Shown here: one piece after another, positions 16,698 to 23,836 of the stretch | How positions within the stretch are numbered: position 1 is the stretch's first letter | Layout: every line of letters begins with the position of its first letter | Position numbers and translations under genes: made by a program | Source of the DNA: Williamsia sp. 1135 | GTDB lineage: Bacteria; Actinomycetota; Actinomycetes; Mycobacteriales; Mycobacteriaceae | DNA: 46,358 nucleotides | Reading direction: 5' to 3' | NCBI RefSeq assembly: GCF_002095395.1 | Contig: NZ_MJEI01000066.1 | Coordinates: 1 to 46,358, forward strand | The notes under the pieces: generated by a model | Database searches by the model: none | The model's input: only the letters and a program-made list of their open reading frames with translations | What the model was told of the DNA's origin: nothing

Positions 16698-17717
16698 TCA
16701 GGCGCCCAGTTTGGGTGCAATCTGGTCGACTGCCCACGGGATGGTCAGGACGGTCGGCACCGACATCGCGCTGCCGATCTGCTGGTCCAGGTAGATCACT
16801 CCACCACGCTTGGCGATGTCGAGGTTGTTGAAGATCGGGTTGTTCTTGAGCTTTTCGTTCGAACCCTCCCAGTCGATCGCGACGACCTGGTCGAGGTTGT
16901 TGAGCAGGTTCAGATTCTCGTTCGAGATGGTGCCGTAGAAGCCACTGGTCACCAGAGGCTCGAGCTCTGCCGGGAAGATCTGGCCGAGGTTGACGAGCAT
17001 CTGGCCGCGTCCGTCACCGGGGCCATAGATGGAGATCGACCCGTCGGCGCCGGAGATGATGACGGCCGACTTCTTGCCGACCATGTTCGGGTACTGCGCC
17101 TTCGCCTCGTCGAACTTGGCGTTCGTCTGGTCGATCAGCTGCTGGGTCTTCTCCGGCATGCCGACCGCCTTGCCGATCTCGGCGGTCGATGCGGCCCACG
17201 GGATCAGCCAGTCCTGGTACTGGGATTCGCGAACGATGGTCGGGGCGACCTTGGTCAGGTTGTCGTACTGCTCCCGGGTGACCGCGTTGTTGACCGCAAC
17301 GATGAAGTCCGGATTGGTCGCCAGTGCCTTCGGGATGTCGGCGCCCAGATTCTGGGTGGCCTGGCCGAGCGCGACGGGGGTGTTCTCCGCGATGTACTTC
17401 TCGTTCCAGGGTTCGACCACGTTCTTGCCCGTCGGATCGTTGAACGGGACGATCGTGGTCGGTGTGATGCCCAGCGCCATGAGGATGTCGGCGTCACCGG
17501 GGCCGAGTGTTGCGACCCGGGCCGGCTCGGTCTTGATCTCCGTCTCGCCGAAGTTGTGGGTGACGGTGACCGGCAGGGCACCTTCTTCGGCGGTGACCGA
17601 TGCGCCGGCGCTGTCCTCGTCGGGGGCCGAACAAGCCGTGATCCCGATCAGAGCGGCAACAGTCGCGGTCACGATCGCTGCGCGGGCAGTCGCTCGCCTG
17701 GGGTTCTTGATTCGCAC
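16698..17717 (-). CDS. Iron-siderophore-binding lipoprotein (FecB/FepB family)
   Basis: 339-residue periplasmic-type binding protein for ferric siderophores, exported as a lipoprotein: hydrophobic stretch, then lipobox GITAC with Cys29 (counting from the GTG). The body has the TroA/FecB fold: PARVATLGPGDADILMALGI, NPDFIVAVNN and later VVAIDWEG, ending PWAVDQIAPKLGA. GTG 17717 is chosen because gaggaag lies 6 nt upstream and because the iron box then sits 45 nt upstream, exactly as for permease 1. A TTG at 17744 is the alternative. It lies apart from its ATPase and permeases, 3.3 kb away on the same strand. Confidence 0.92.
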   Translation of the reverse strand: MRIKNPRRATARAAIVTATVAALIGITACSAPDEDSAGASVTAEEGALPVTVTHNFGETEIKTEPARVATLGPGDADILMALGITPTTIVPFNDPTGKNVVEPWNEKYIAENTPVALGQATQNLGADIPKALATNPDFIVAVNNAVTREQYDNLTKVAPTIVRESQYQDWLIPWAASTAEIGKAVGMPEKTQQLIDQTNAKFDEAKAQYPNMVGKKSAVIISGADGSISIYGPGDGRGQMLVNLGQIFPAELEPLVTSGFYGTISNENLNLLNNLDQVVAIDWEGSNEKLKNNPIFNNLDIAKRGGVIYLDQQIGSAMSVPTVLTIPWAVDQIAPKLGA

Positions 17718-17761
17718 GGTCTCTTCCTCACAGTCCTGGAACAACCCTGTGACGTCGAAAA

Positions 17762-17780
17762 TTAGGGTTGGCTCACCAAT
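17762..17780 (-). promoter_or_regulatory. IdeR/DtxR iron box upstream of the siderophore-binding protein
   Basis: ttagggttggctcaccaat (plus strand) agrees with the IdeR consensus at 14 of 19 positions. It begins 45 nt from the chosen GTG, the same spacing as the box of the permease operon. The divergent membrane-protein gene starts 64 nt to its right. Confidence 0.65.
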
Positions 17781-17828
17781 GTCATGGGCCAGCGTCTCAC
17801 GGCGGTGGTGGCCCGGGCAAATACGGGT

Positions 17829-17834
17829 TATAAG
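17829..17834 (+). promoter_or_regulatory. Possible -10 element for a leaderless transcript
   Basis: tataag lies 9 nt before ATG 17844, consistent with transcription starting at or beside the start codon. No Shine-Dalgarno sequence precedes this ATG. The -35 region is not evident. Confidence 0.4.
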
Positions 17835-17843
17835 CTCGCGACC

Positions 17844-18314
17844 ATGGCATCAACCGACAAGAATGCGGTACCACCGCTGGAAGATGACGAGCGACGGACG
17901 CCGTGGCCGTTCCTCATCGCAGTGGCGATCGTGGTGCTGGTGCTCGGTGCGATCGGCGTGATGCATGTCGTGCGACCCGCCGAGGACCGGCTCACTGAGG
18001 AGTCGAAGGTCTCCCGGACGATCAACGACTACTACACGGCGCAGAACGCGCTCAACTACAGCAACTTCCGGGCCCTGACCTGCTCCGCGCAGCGCGACTC
18101 GGCTGACTTCCCGACCGAGGGCGCCTTCTCCACCGAGCAGACCGAAGCCCGCGAGGCCGACGGCCAGATCGAGATCAGCAACATCTCGGAGACCGTGGTC
18201 AACGGCGATCGGGCGACTGCGAATGTGCATTCGTTCCGCAAGCAGAAGACGCAGACCCAGATCACTCCGGTCACACTGGTCAAGGAAAGCGACTCCTGGA
18301 AGGTGTGTGCATGA
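17844..18314 (+). CDS. Rv0361-like single-pass membrane protein
   Basis: 156-residue protein with a charged cytoplasmic N-terminus, one membrane helix (PFLIAVAIVVLVLGAIGVMHVV, about residues 22-43) and an extracytoplasmic lumazine/SnoaL-like domain that ends in a typical VTLVKESDSWKVCA. Similar proteins occur throughout mycobacteria; the function is unknown. ATG 17844 is preferred to an upstream in-frame GTG-rich extension because a -10 element lies just before it. Its last four bases overlap the rhodanese gene, so it is the first gene of an operon leading into metZ. Confidence 0.8.
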   Translation: MASTDKNAVPPLEDDERRTPWPFLIAVAIVVLVLGAIGVMHVVRPAEDRLTEESKVSRTINDYYTAQNALNYSNFRALTCSAQRDSADFPTEGAFSTEQTEAREADGQIEISNISETVVNGDRATANVHSFRKQKTQTQITPVTLVKESDSWKVCA

Positions 18315-18724
18315 GTTACGCAGGTGACCTGACCCCGCAAGAAGCATGGAAGATCATCACCGAGGATCCGACCGCGGTGCTGGTCGACTGCCGCACCAGG
18401 GCCGAATGGACCTACGTCGGAGTACCCGATCTCACCGAGGCCGGAAAAGAGACGGTGTTCATCGAGTGGGTGAGCTTCCCGGACGGCGCAAAGAACTCCG
18501 ACTTCGTCGGTCAACTGCGCGCCGCGGGGGTCACCGACGACCAGCAGGTGGTCTTCCTGTGCCGCTCGGGCCAGCGTTCGATCGGAGCCGCGCAGGCCGC
18601 GACGGCCGACGGCGTCGCCAAGGCCTACAACGTGCTCGACGGCTTCGAGGGGGCCACCGATGCGGAGGGTCACCGCGGCGCGGTCGGCTGGAAGGCCCTG
18701 GGACTCCCGTGGCGCCAGTCGTAG
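18311..18724 (+). CDS. Rhodanese-like sulfurtransferase
   Basis: 137-residue single-domain rhodanese (Rv0390-like). It carries sulfane sulfur on Cys84 in the active loop VFLCRSGQRSIGAAQ; other landmarks are VLVDCRTRAEWTYVG and AYNVLDGFEGATDAEGHRG. The start overlaps the stop of the membrane-protein gene (ATGA); a GTG two codons upstream is possible. metZ follows after 45 nt. The association with metZ suggests a role in supplying or handling reduced sulfur for homocysteine synthesis (inference). Confidence 0.92.
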   Translation: MSYAGDLTPQEAWKIITEDPTAVLVDCRTRAEWTYVGVPDLTEAGKETVFIEWVSFPDGAKNSDFVGQLRAAGVTDDQQVVFLCRSGQRSIGAAQAATADGVAKAYNVLDGFEGATDAEGHRGAVGWKALGLPWRQS

Positions 18725-18769
18725 GACCCCACCACCAATCCGCGGCATCACCACACACGGAGGACGACA

Positions 18770-19966
18770 GTGAATAGTCCACTGCCCGACGGCGTCTCGC
18801 CGGACACGCTGGCGGTTCGTGGCGGTTTGGCCCGCTCGAACTTCGAAGAGACCTCCGAGGCGCTGTATCTCACCTCCGGGTATGTCTACTCCTCCGCGGC
18901 CGCCGCCGAACGTGCCTTCACCGGTGAAGATGAGCGATTCGTGTACTCCCGCTACGGAAATCCGACCGTCGCGATGTTCCAAGAGCGACTTCGCCTGCTC
19001 GACGGTGCCGAAGCCTGTTTCGCCACCGCGAGCGGTATGGCTGCGGTGTTCGTCGCGCTGGGCGCCCTGCTCAAGGCAGGTGATCGCCTCGTCGCCGCGC
19101 GCAGCCTGTTCGGTTCCTGCTTCGTCGTGTGTAACGAGATCCTGCCGCGATGGGGCGTGGAGACGGTGTTCGTCGACGGCGAAGACCTCGAGCAGTGGGA
19201 GCAGGCGCTGTCGGTGCCGACCACGGCCGTCTTCTTCGAGACGCCCTCGAACCCGATGCAGACACTTGTCGACGTCGAGAAGGTGTGTGGGCTCGCGCAT
19301 GCGGCAGGCGCACAGGTGGTACTCGACAACGTCTTCGCGACTCCGTTGCTGCAACGCGGCCTCGATCTCGGCGCCGACGTCATCGTCTACTCCGGAACAA
19401 AACACATCGACGGGCAGGGCCGGGTGATGGGTGGGGCCGTGCTCGGTTCGGCCGAGTACATCGACGGCCCGGTGCAGACGCTGATGCGGCACACCGGTCC
19501 GGCATTGAGCCCGTTCAACGCCTGGACCTTGCTCAAGGGTCTCGAGACGCTGCGTCTGCGCGTGGATCACTCCACGAGTTCGGCACTGCGGATCGCTGAG
19601 TTCCTCGAGGCGGATCCACGGGTTGCGTGGGTGAAATATCCATTCCTGCAATCACATCCGCAACACCATCTGGCGGTCAGGCAGATGTCGGGTGGTGGCA
19701 CCGTGGTGACGTTCGAACTCGCCGATTCGGCCGGGGCCTCAGGTAAGGCGAGAGCGTTCGAGGTGCTCGATGCGCTGAAGATCGTCGACATCTCGAACAA
19801 TCTCGGGGACTCGAAGTCACTCATCACGCACCCGGCCACCACCACGCACCGTGCGATGGGGCCGGAGGGCCGCGCCGCGATCGGGCTGTCGGACTCTGTC
19901 GTACGTTTGTCTGTAGGCCTCGAAGGCATCGACGATCTGCTGGGCGACATCGATCAAGCGCTGTAA
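18770..19966 (+). CDS. metZ: O-succinylhomoserine sulfhydrylase MetZ
   Basis: 398-residue PLP enzyme of the Cys/Met metabolism family that makes homocysteine from O-succinylhomoserine and sulfide. PLP binds Lys211 in VIVYSGTKHIDGQGR. Other conserved blocks are YSRYGNPTVAMFQERL, ATASGMAAVFVAL and FFETPSNPMQTLVDV, and the C-terminal LSVGLEGIDDLLGDI. GTG 18770 has ggagg 7 nt upstream. It matches the M. tuberculosis order rhodanese-metZ. Confidence 0.95.
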   Translation: MNSPLPDGVSPDTLAVRGGLARSNFEETSEALYLTSGYVYSSAAAAERAFTGEDERFVYSRYGNPTVAMFQERLRLLDGAEACFATASGMAAVFVALGALLKAGDRLVAARSLFGSCFVVCNEILPRWGVETVFVDGEDLEQWEQALSVPTTAVFFETPSNPMQTLVDVEKVCGLAHAAGAQVVLDNVFATPLLQRGLDLGADVIVYSGTKHIDGQGRVMGGAVLGSAEYIDGPVQTLMRHTGPALSPFNAWTLLKGLETLRLRVDHSTSSALRIAEFLEADPRVAWVKYPFLQSHPQHHLAVRQMSGGGTVVTFELADSAGASGKARAFEVLDALKIVDISNNLGDSKSLITHPATTTHRAMGPEGRAAIGLSDSVVRLSVGLEGIDDLLGDIDQAL

Positions 19967-20006
19967 GTAGGCGGCACAGAGGGGACGGTGGGTCATCCTG
20001 CACTCG

Positions 20007-20630
20007 GTGGCCGACTGGATCGTGTCGGTTGTTCAGTCAACGCCGCCCTGGGCGGTGTATCTCATCGTGTGCGGCGTCGTGTTCGGTGAAGCCGCAGCCT
20101 TGCTCGGCCTGGTGTTACCCGGCGAGACCGTGCTGCTGGCGGGCGCCGTTGCTGCGGCGATCGGCAGTGCCAACATCGCGTGGCTGATCGTCGCGGCGAG
20201 CGTGGCCGCGGTGCTCGGTGATTGGACCGGTTACCTGATCGGCAGACGTTCGGGTGAGAGGATCACCCACTCCCGTTTCGGTGGCTGGATCGGCGAAGAG
20301 CGGTGGGCCCGCGCCGAGACGCTGATCCGGGACGGCGGCGTCGTCACGGTCGTCAGCGCTCGGTGGATCGGATACGTCCGCACCGTGACCCCGTTCGTCG
20401 CGGGTATGAGTCACATGCCGACAAGGCAGTACCTGATCGCGAATGTGGTCGGCGGGGTGCTCTGGGTGGTGGTGGTCTGCGTGGTCGGATACGCGCTCGG
20501 GCAGACGCTCGGGGCCAGCCTGTTGCTGTACTTCGCGGTCGGTGCCGCGCTGGTGGTGGTCGCTTACTTCGGCATTCGGCGGTTGTGGCGCCGGCGGTCC
20601 GCGGTAGAGGTCGGACCGCCTGCGGAGTGA
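20007..20630 (+). CDS. DedA family membrane protein
   Basis: 207-residue membrane protein of the DedA/SNARE-associated family, thought to act as a lipid flippase or in proton-dependent membrane homeostasis. Motifs are FGEAAALLGLVLPGETVLL near the N-terminus and SARWIGYVRTVTPFVAGMSHM in the middle, the latter matching the family's conserved R-x-x-P-F/A-G loop. Five or so hydrophobic helices are visible, and it ends with a basic cytoplasmic tail. GTG 20007 is the only start in the frame; the upstream Shine-Dalgarno is poor. It lies 40 nt after metZ, so cotranscription is likely. Confidence 0.88.
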   Translation: MADWIVSVVQSTPPWAVYLIVCGVVFGEAAALLGLVLPGETVLLAGAVAAAIGSANIAWLIVAASVAAVLGDWTGYLIGRRSGERITHSRFGGWIGEERWARAETLIRDGGVVTVVSARWIGYVRTVTPFVAGMSHMPTRQYLIANVVGGVLWVVVVCVVGYALGQTLGASLLLYFAVGAALVVVAYFGIRRLWRRRSAVEVGPPAE

Positions 20631-20779
20631 GTGCTCGCCCGTCGACTAACAATCACGACGACTTTTAGCCGCCGGGAAATAGTTCGCCGCAGCTAAGTTG
20701 TTGTTCAAGAAAGACCTGATCCGACCGGTGGGAATTCGGTCCGACCTTGAAACGCAATGCGAAAGGAACGTCTGAGGCG

Positions 20780-21601
20780 ATGGTCCCAGTGCCGGATCCC
20801 AAAGATGTACTCGCCGGTTTCGTGCGCGCCCGCGTCGACGACCGGGTTCTTTTCGCGGACGACGTCGACGAGGCGATCGCCCTGGTCGCAGCTCATGTCT
20901 CTGGCGACGTCGTGCTCCTCGACGTACGCGCCGACCTGGAGACCTCCACTACCTCACCCGGCTACCGGGTGGTCGCCGCGCAGGTCGATCTCGCGCACAC
21001 ACTCGCCGCTGTGGAGGCCGAGTTCGTTGCACGCGATGCCGAACTCCTGATCGTTCCCGGAGTCGTCGACGCCACGGGTGAGGTGCTGCCGCTGCCGAGG
21101 CTGGCCGCGATCGCCCACCGGCACGGCGCCCGGATGCTGGTCGATGCCGGCCAACTCGCGACGCGTCGTGTCATCAACCTCACCAGCCATGGCATCGATT
21201 ACGTCGTGCTCTCCGGCGCGATCATTGCCGGGTTCGGGCCTGCCGCGGTCATCGGACGCGGCGACCAGCTGCCACTGGCCGATTCCGCTCACGTCAACAC
21301 TCCGGTGGCCCACGGGTTCGCGCAGGCGGCGCTCGCCATCGCAGATCTCGGTTTCGACTGGATAGGTCTGCACGAAGAATCGCTGTCCGCGGTGGTCGAC
21401 GACGCCGTGCGCGCTCTGCCCGGTGCGCGCAGGTTGAGGTTGTGGCCCGACGCCCGCGATCGCGTCGGCCTGGCCGAGATCGCGGTGGCCGGCCGCTTCG
21501 AAACAGTGCCGATCAGGTGGGGCCTCGGTACGGGCCACGCCGAGCTCTCACGGCAGTTGAACACTTTGGCAAACGTTGTTTTCGAGCAGGAGGCGTCATG
21601 A
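20780..21601 (+). CDS. Class V aminotransferase-like protein lacking the PLP lysine
   Basis: 273-residue protein. AELLIVPGVVDATGEVLPLP, IAHRHGARMLVDAGQLATRR and GIDYVVLSG follow the cysteine desulfurase/class V fold up to the cofactor site. There the expected S-G-H-K is replaced by LSGAIIAGFGPAAVIGRGD, with no lysine. The N-terminal PLP-phosphate region is also missing (273 residues against about 400). The C-terminal region (DWIGLHEESLSAVVDDAVRALPGARRLRL) still looks like the family's small domain. It is probably a pseudoenzyme. Its stop overlaps the next gene (ATGA). The start is uncertain: ATG 20780, or TTG 20747 in frame. Confidence 0.7.
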   Translation: MVPVPDPKDVLAGFVRARVDDRVLFADDVDEAIALVAAHVSGDVVLLDVRADLETSTTSPGYRVVAAQVDLAHTLAAVEAEFVARDAELLIVPGVVDATGEVLPLPRLAAIAHRHGARMLVDAGQLATRRVINLTSHGIDYVVLSGAIIAGFGPAAVIGRGDQLPLADSAHVNTPVAHGFAQAALAIADLGFDWIGLHEESLSAVVDDAVRALPGARRLRLWPDARDRVGLAEIAVAGRFETVPIRWGLGTGHAELSRQLNTLANVVFEQEAS

Positions 21602-22068
21602 CAGGTCGGACCCGACCGGAATTGCTGGTCGCGATCGACGGGGAGACCCCGATCGCCTGGAGTGGGCCGCGTCCGGCCGATGCCCGGGCATCTGTGGTCC
21701 GCCGAATCCGCCAGCCAGAATTGCGCGGCGGGATCAAGGAGCGTGCGCAACTGCGGGCGAGCTGGCAGCACCTCGGGGACAACCCCGCAGACCTCGTTGT
21801 GGCCCTCGAGATCGACGTGCTGATCGCAGACGACGCGGCCACCGCCCGAGCGGAACTGTTGCGTCTGGGGGAGTCGCGTTTCGGCGACACCGTGCGTTAC
21901 GTCGGCACCGCGGCGGGCCTGCTGACCCTGATCCTGGACGTCTACACCGCGGAGGTCGCGGACGCGGTCATTCTGCGGCCGCTCGATGGCGCAGCAGTGT
22001 CCGGGTCGGCCGAGCTCATCGCCGAGCAGGTGCTGCCGCGCCTGCGCGAGCGCGCCACGGCAGCCTGA
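21598..22068 (+). CDS. Short protein resembling the C-terminal part of luciferase-like monooxygenases
   Basis: 156-residue protein. The second half, FGDTVRYVGTAAGLLTLILD, with the following VADAVILRPLDG and LIAEQVLPRLRER, resembles the end of flavin-dependent luciferase-like (NtaA/SnaA type) monooxygenases. There the motif reads as a GTP loop, a helix, ADGF and VVPELRRRG. The barrel body with the flavin site is absent, so catalysis is unlikely. It is translationally coupled to the lysine-less aminotransferase-like gene and closed by a strong terminator, so the pair form a unit. The family assignment is an inference from a weak pattern. Confidence 0.6.
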   Translation: MTGRTRPELLVAIDGETPIAWSGPRPADARASVVRRIRQPELRGGIKERAQLRASWQHLGDNPADLVVALEIDVLIADDAATARAELLRLGESRFGDTVRYVGTAAGLLTLILDVYTAEVADAVILRPLDGAAVSGSAELIAEQVLPRLRERATAA

Positions 22069-22079
22069 CCCGTCCCACC

Positions 22080-22147
22080 CAAAAGCGCACCGTTCAGTCA
22101 TAACCACACGTCGCAACGTGTGCCTATGACTGAACGGTGTGCTTTTG
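22080..22147. terminator. 23-bp-stem bidirectional terminator
   Basis: 22080-22102 pairs with 22125-22147 with a single wobble. The loop contains a second perfect hairpin (cacacgt / acgtgtg). One strand ends gcttttg, the other gcgcttttg. It lies between convergent genes. Confidence 0.9.
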
Positions 22148-22150
22148 TCG

Positions 22151-23191
22151 TCAGGCCGTGGGCTCGGCGCGTTCGCCGTGGTCCCAGCGGTCGACGATCT
22201 CGGCGCGCGCGTTGTCGGTGAGCTGGCCGTAGAGGCGTAAGCGCGCCATGCCGCCGTCGGGAAAGATGTCCATTCGAGCTTCGGTGAGCGGCCGGTCGAC
22301 GTCGACGAGGAACCGGTGGCGGGTATCGGGCTGCAGGGCGCTGCGCGGCAGCAATTCGAACCACTCGCCGTTCTCGCCATCGCGTCCGCGGATCATGGCC
22401 GAGCCGGGTGCGTTGCCCAGAAAGTAGCTGGTGTCGAGTTCGGCGAGGCCGACGGTGGACTCACCTGCCAGCTTGATCTGGACCCAGTCGTTTCCGGAGT
22501 CGCGGCGACGGGATGTCTCCCAGCCCTCTCCCATCGTCCGGGCCCGGCCCGGCATCAACAGGTTGTTCGGCGAGCCGTAGAACATGTTGGAGCACGCCGT
22601 GATCATGCCGCCGTTCTCCAAGGCCGCGAGGTCGAAGTGCCCATACGACAGGAACTTCGGATCAGGCGTTCCCCGTCCATGGACGCGGAACCGGGCGACA
22701 CCACCGTCGGGATAGATCGACAGACGGACGTGGGTGAACCGCTCCATGGAGTCGACACGAAACGGATTCCGGGTGTCGCCGTTGACCTCGACCCGGTCGA
22801 CGATCGTCTTCCACTCGGTCTCGTCGACCAACTGAGTGGTGGTCGGAATGCCCTCTAGTGCAGCGGCTTCGACGGACACGTACGGGGGGTAGTTGCCCAC
22901 GAACCACGAGGTGTCGACGACGACGCCGTAGATGATCCCGGGCACTCCGAGTCGGATGATCGCCTGGTCCACGCCTTCTTCTCGACGCCGTCTTGTCTCC
23001 CAGCCGTCATAGACCTGACCCTTGTGGCCGAAGGTGGCCGGCTGATATTCCGCTGACGGGGTCTTGATGAGGTTCTGCGCCTCCGCGAACAGGTCGTCGT
23101 TGGTCCAGATGACCGCGCCCCCGAGGGTTCGTAACGCCAGATCCGGCATCGAGGTGAAGTGCGGACGCGAGGCTGGAGGCGATGGGGTCAC
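22151..23191 (-). CDS. alc: Allantoicase
   Basis: 346-residue hydrolase that splits allantoate into ureidoglycolate and urea in purine breakdown. The protein is an internal duplication of two beta-sandwich domains, visible as the repeated phrases KGQVYDGWETRRRREEGVD / MGEGWETSRRRDSGNDWVQI, VVDTSWFVGNYPP / ELDTSYFLGNAPGS, and RLSIYPDGGVARFRVHG / RMDIFPDGGMARLRLYG. GTG 23191 is used; an in-frame ATG 14 codons inside (MPDLALR) is an alternative. No other ureide gene is present in the window. It converges on the degenerate-enzyme pair across a bidirectional terminator. Confidence 0.93.
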   Translation of the reverse strand: MTPSPPASRPHFTSMPDLALRTLGGAVIWTNDDLFAEAQNLIKTPSAEYQPATFGHKGQVYDGWETRRRREEGVDQAIIRLGVPGIIYGVVVDTSWFVGNYPPYVSVEAAALEGIPTTTQLVDETEWKTIVDRVEVNGDTRNPFRVDSMERFTHVRLSIYPDGGVARFRVHGRGTPDPKFLSYGHFDLAALENGGMITACSNMFYGSPNNLLMPGRARTMGEGWETSRRRDSGNDWVQIKLAGESTVGLAELDTSYFLGNAPGSAMIRGRDGENGEWFELLPRSALQPDTRHRFLVDVDRPLTEARMDIFPDGGMARLRLYGQLTDNARAEIVDRWDHGERAEPTA

Positions 23192-23291
23192 GACTTGTCA
23201 GATTAGTGCGCGCGACCGTGGCGGTCGAACCGAGCTGGTCCGGCCGAGGGTGTTGCAGTCCAGATCTGGTTACGCGCATACTTGCGGCGGC

Positions 23292-23301
23292 CAATTAGTT
23301 G
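23292..23301. promoter_or_regulatory. Candidate MarR operator
   Basis: caattagttg is palindromic at four of five base pairs (CAAnTAnTTG type) and sits about 65-75 nt before the MarR gene. MarR regulators usually bind such sites near their own promoter. It is based on pattern only. Confidence 0.3.
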
Positions 23302-23365
23302 TGGGGCGAAACTCGTTGATTGCCGAAAGGACAGCCGGCCGGAGCCGAAAGGGGTCGTGAGCGCG

Positions 23366-23836
23366 ATGACACGGGTTGATCAGGTAGACGATCTCATAGA
23401 GGTCCTCGCCCGGTACGCGCAGATTCGCGAGCGACTCGCAGCGATGCGACTGCGGACGCCGGACGGGATCGTCGAGACCGCCGCCTACAACTGCCTGTTC
23501 CGCCTCGCTGACGCCCCCGCCCGCTCGGGTGAGCTGGCGGAAGCGATGTTCGCCGACCCTTCCACCATCAGCAGGCACGTCGCGCACCTCGTCCGACTCG
23601 GGTATGTGCGTCGGGAGGCCGATCCGAACGACGGGCGGGCGACGATCCTGGTCGCCACCGACACCGGGCGCGAACGGGTTGCCGAATTGCGTACCCGTCG
23701 CGGCGAGCAACTGCGGGTGATGATGAACGACTGGTCAGAAGACGACGTCAGTGCCCTGACCACTTTGATGGGCCGATTCGTCGAGGGCGCAGAGGCCACT
23801 CTGGCGTGTGCGACGACCGAGGAAGGCCAGAGTTGA
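23366..23836 (+). CDS. MarR-family transcriptional regulator
   Basis: 156-residue winged-helix repressor. The recognition region ARSGELAEAMFADPSTISRH and HVAHLVRLGYVRREADPNDGRATILVATDTG (helix, wing and DxR motif) are classical MarR. It probably dimerises and represses the downstream exporter gene until a toxic ligand binds. ATG 23366 is used; GTG 23357 is a close alternative with aaagggg upstream. The MFS gene begins inside its stop codon (TTGA), so the two are translationally coupled. Confidence 0.9.
   Translation: MTRVDQVDDLIEVLARYAQIRERLAAMRLRTPDGIVETAAYNCLFRLADAPARSGELAEAMFADPSTISRHVAHLVRLGYVRREADPNDGRATILVATDTGRERVAELRTRRGEQLRVMMNDWSEDDVSALTTLMGRFVEGAEATLACATTEEGQS

Noticed and set aside
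20728-20770. ggaat resembling an ECF -35 upstream of the aminotransferase-like gene
   Set aside because: No gtt at the required spacing downstream.
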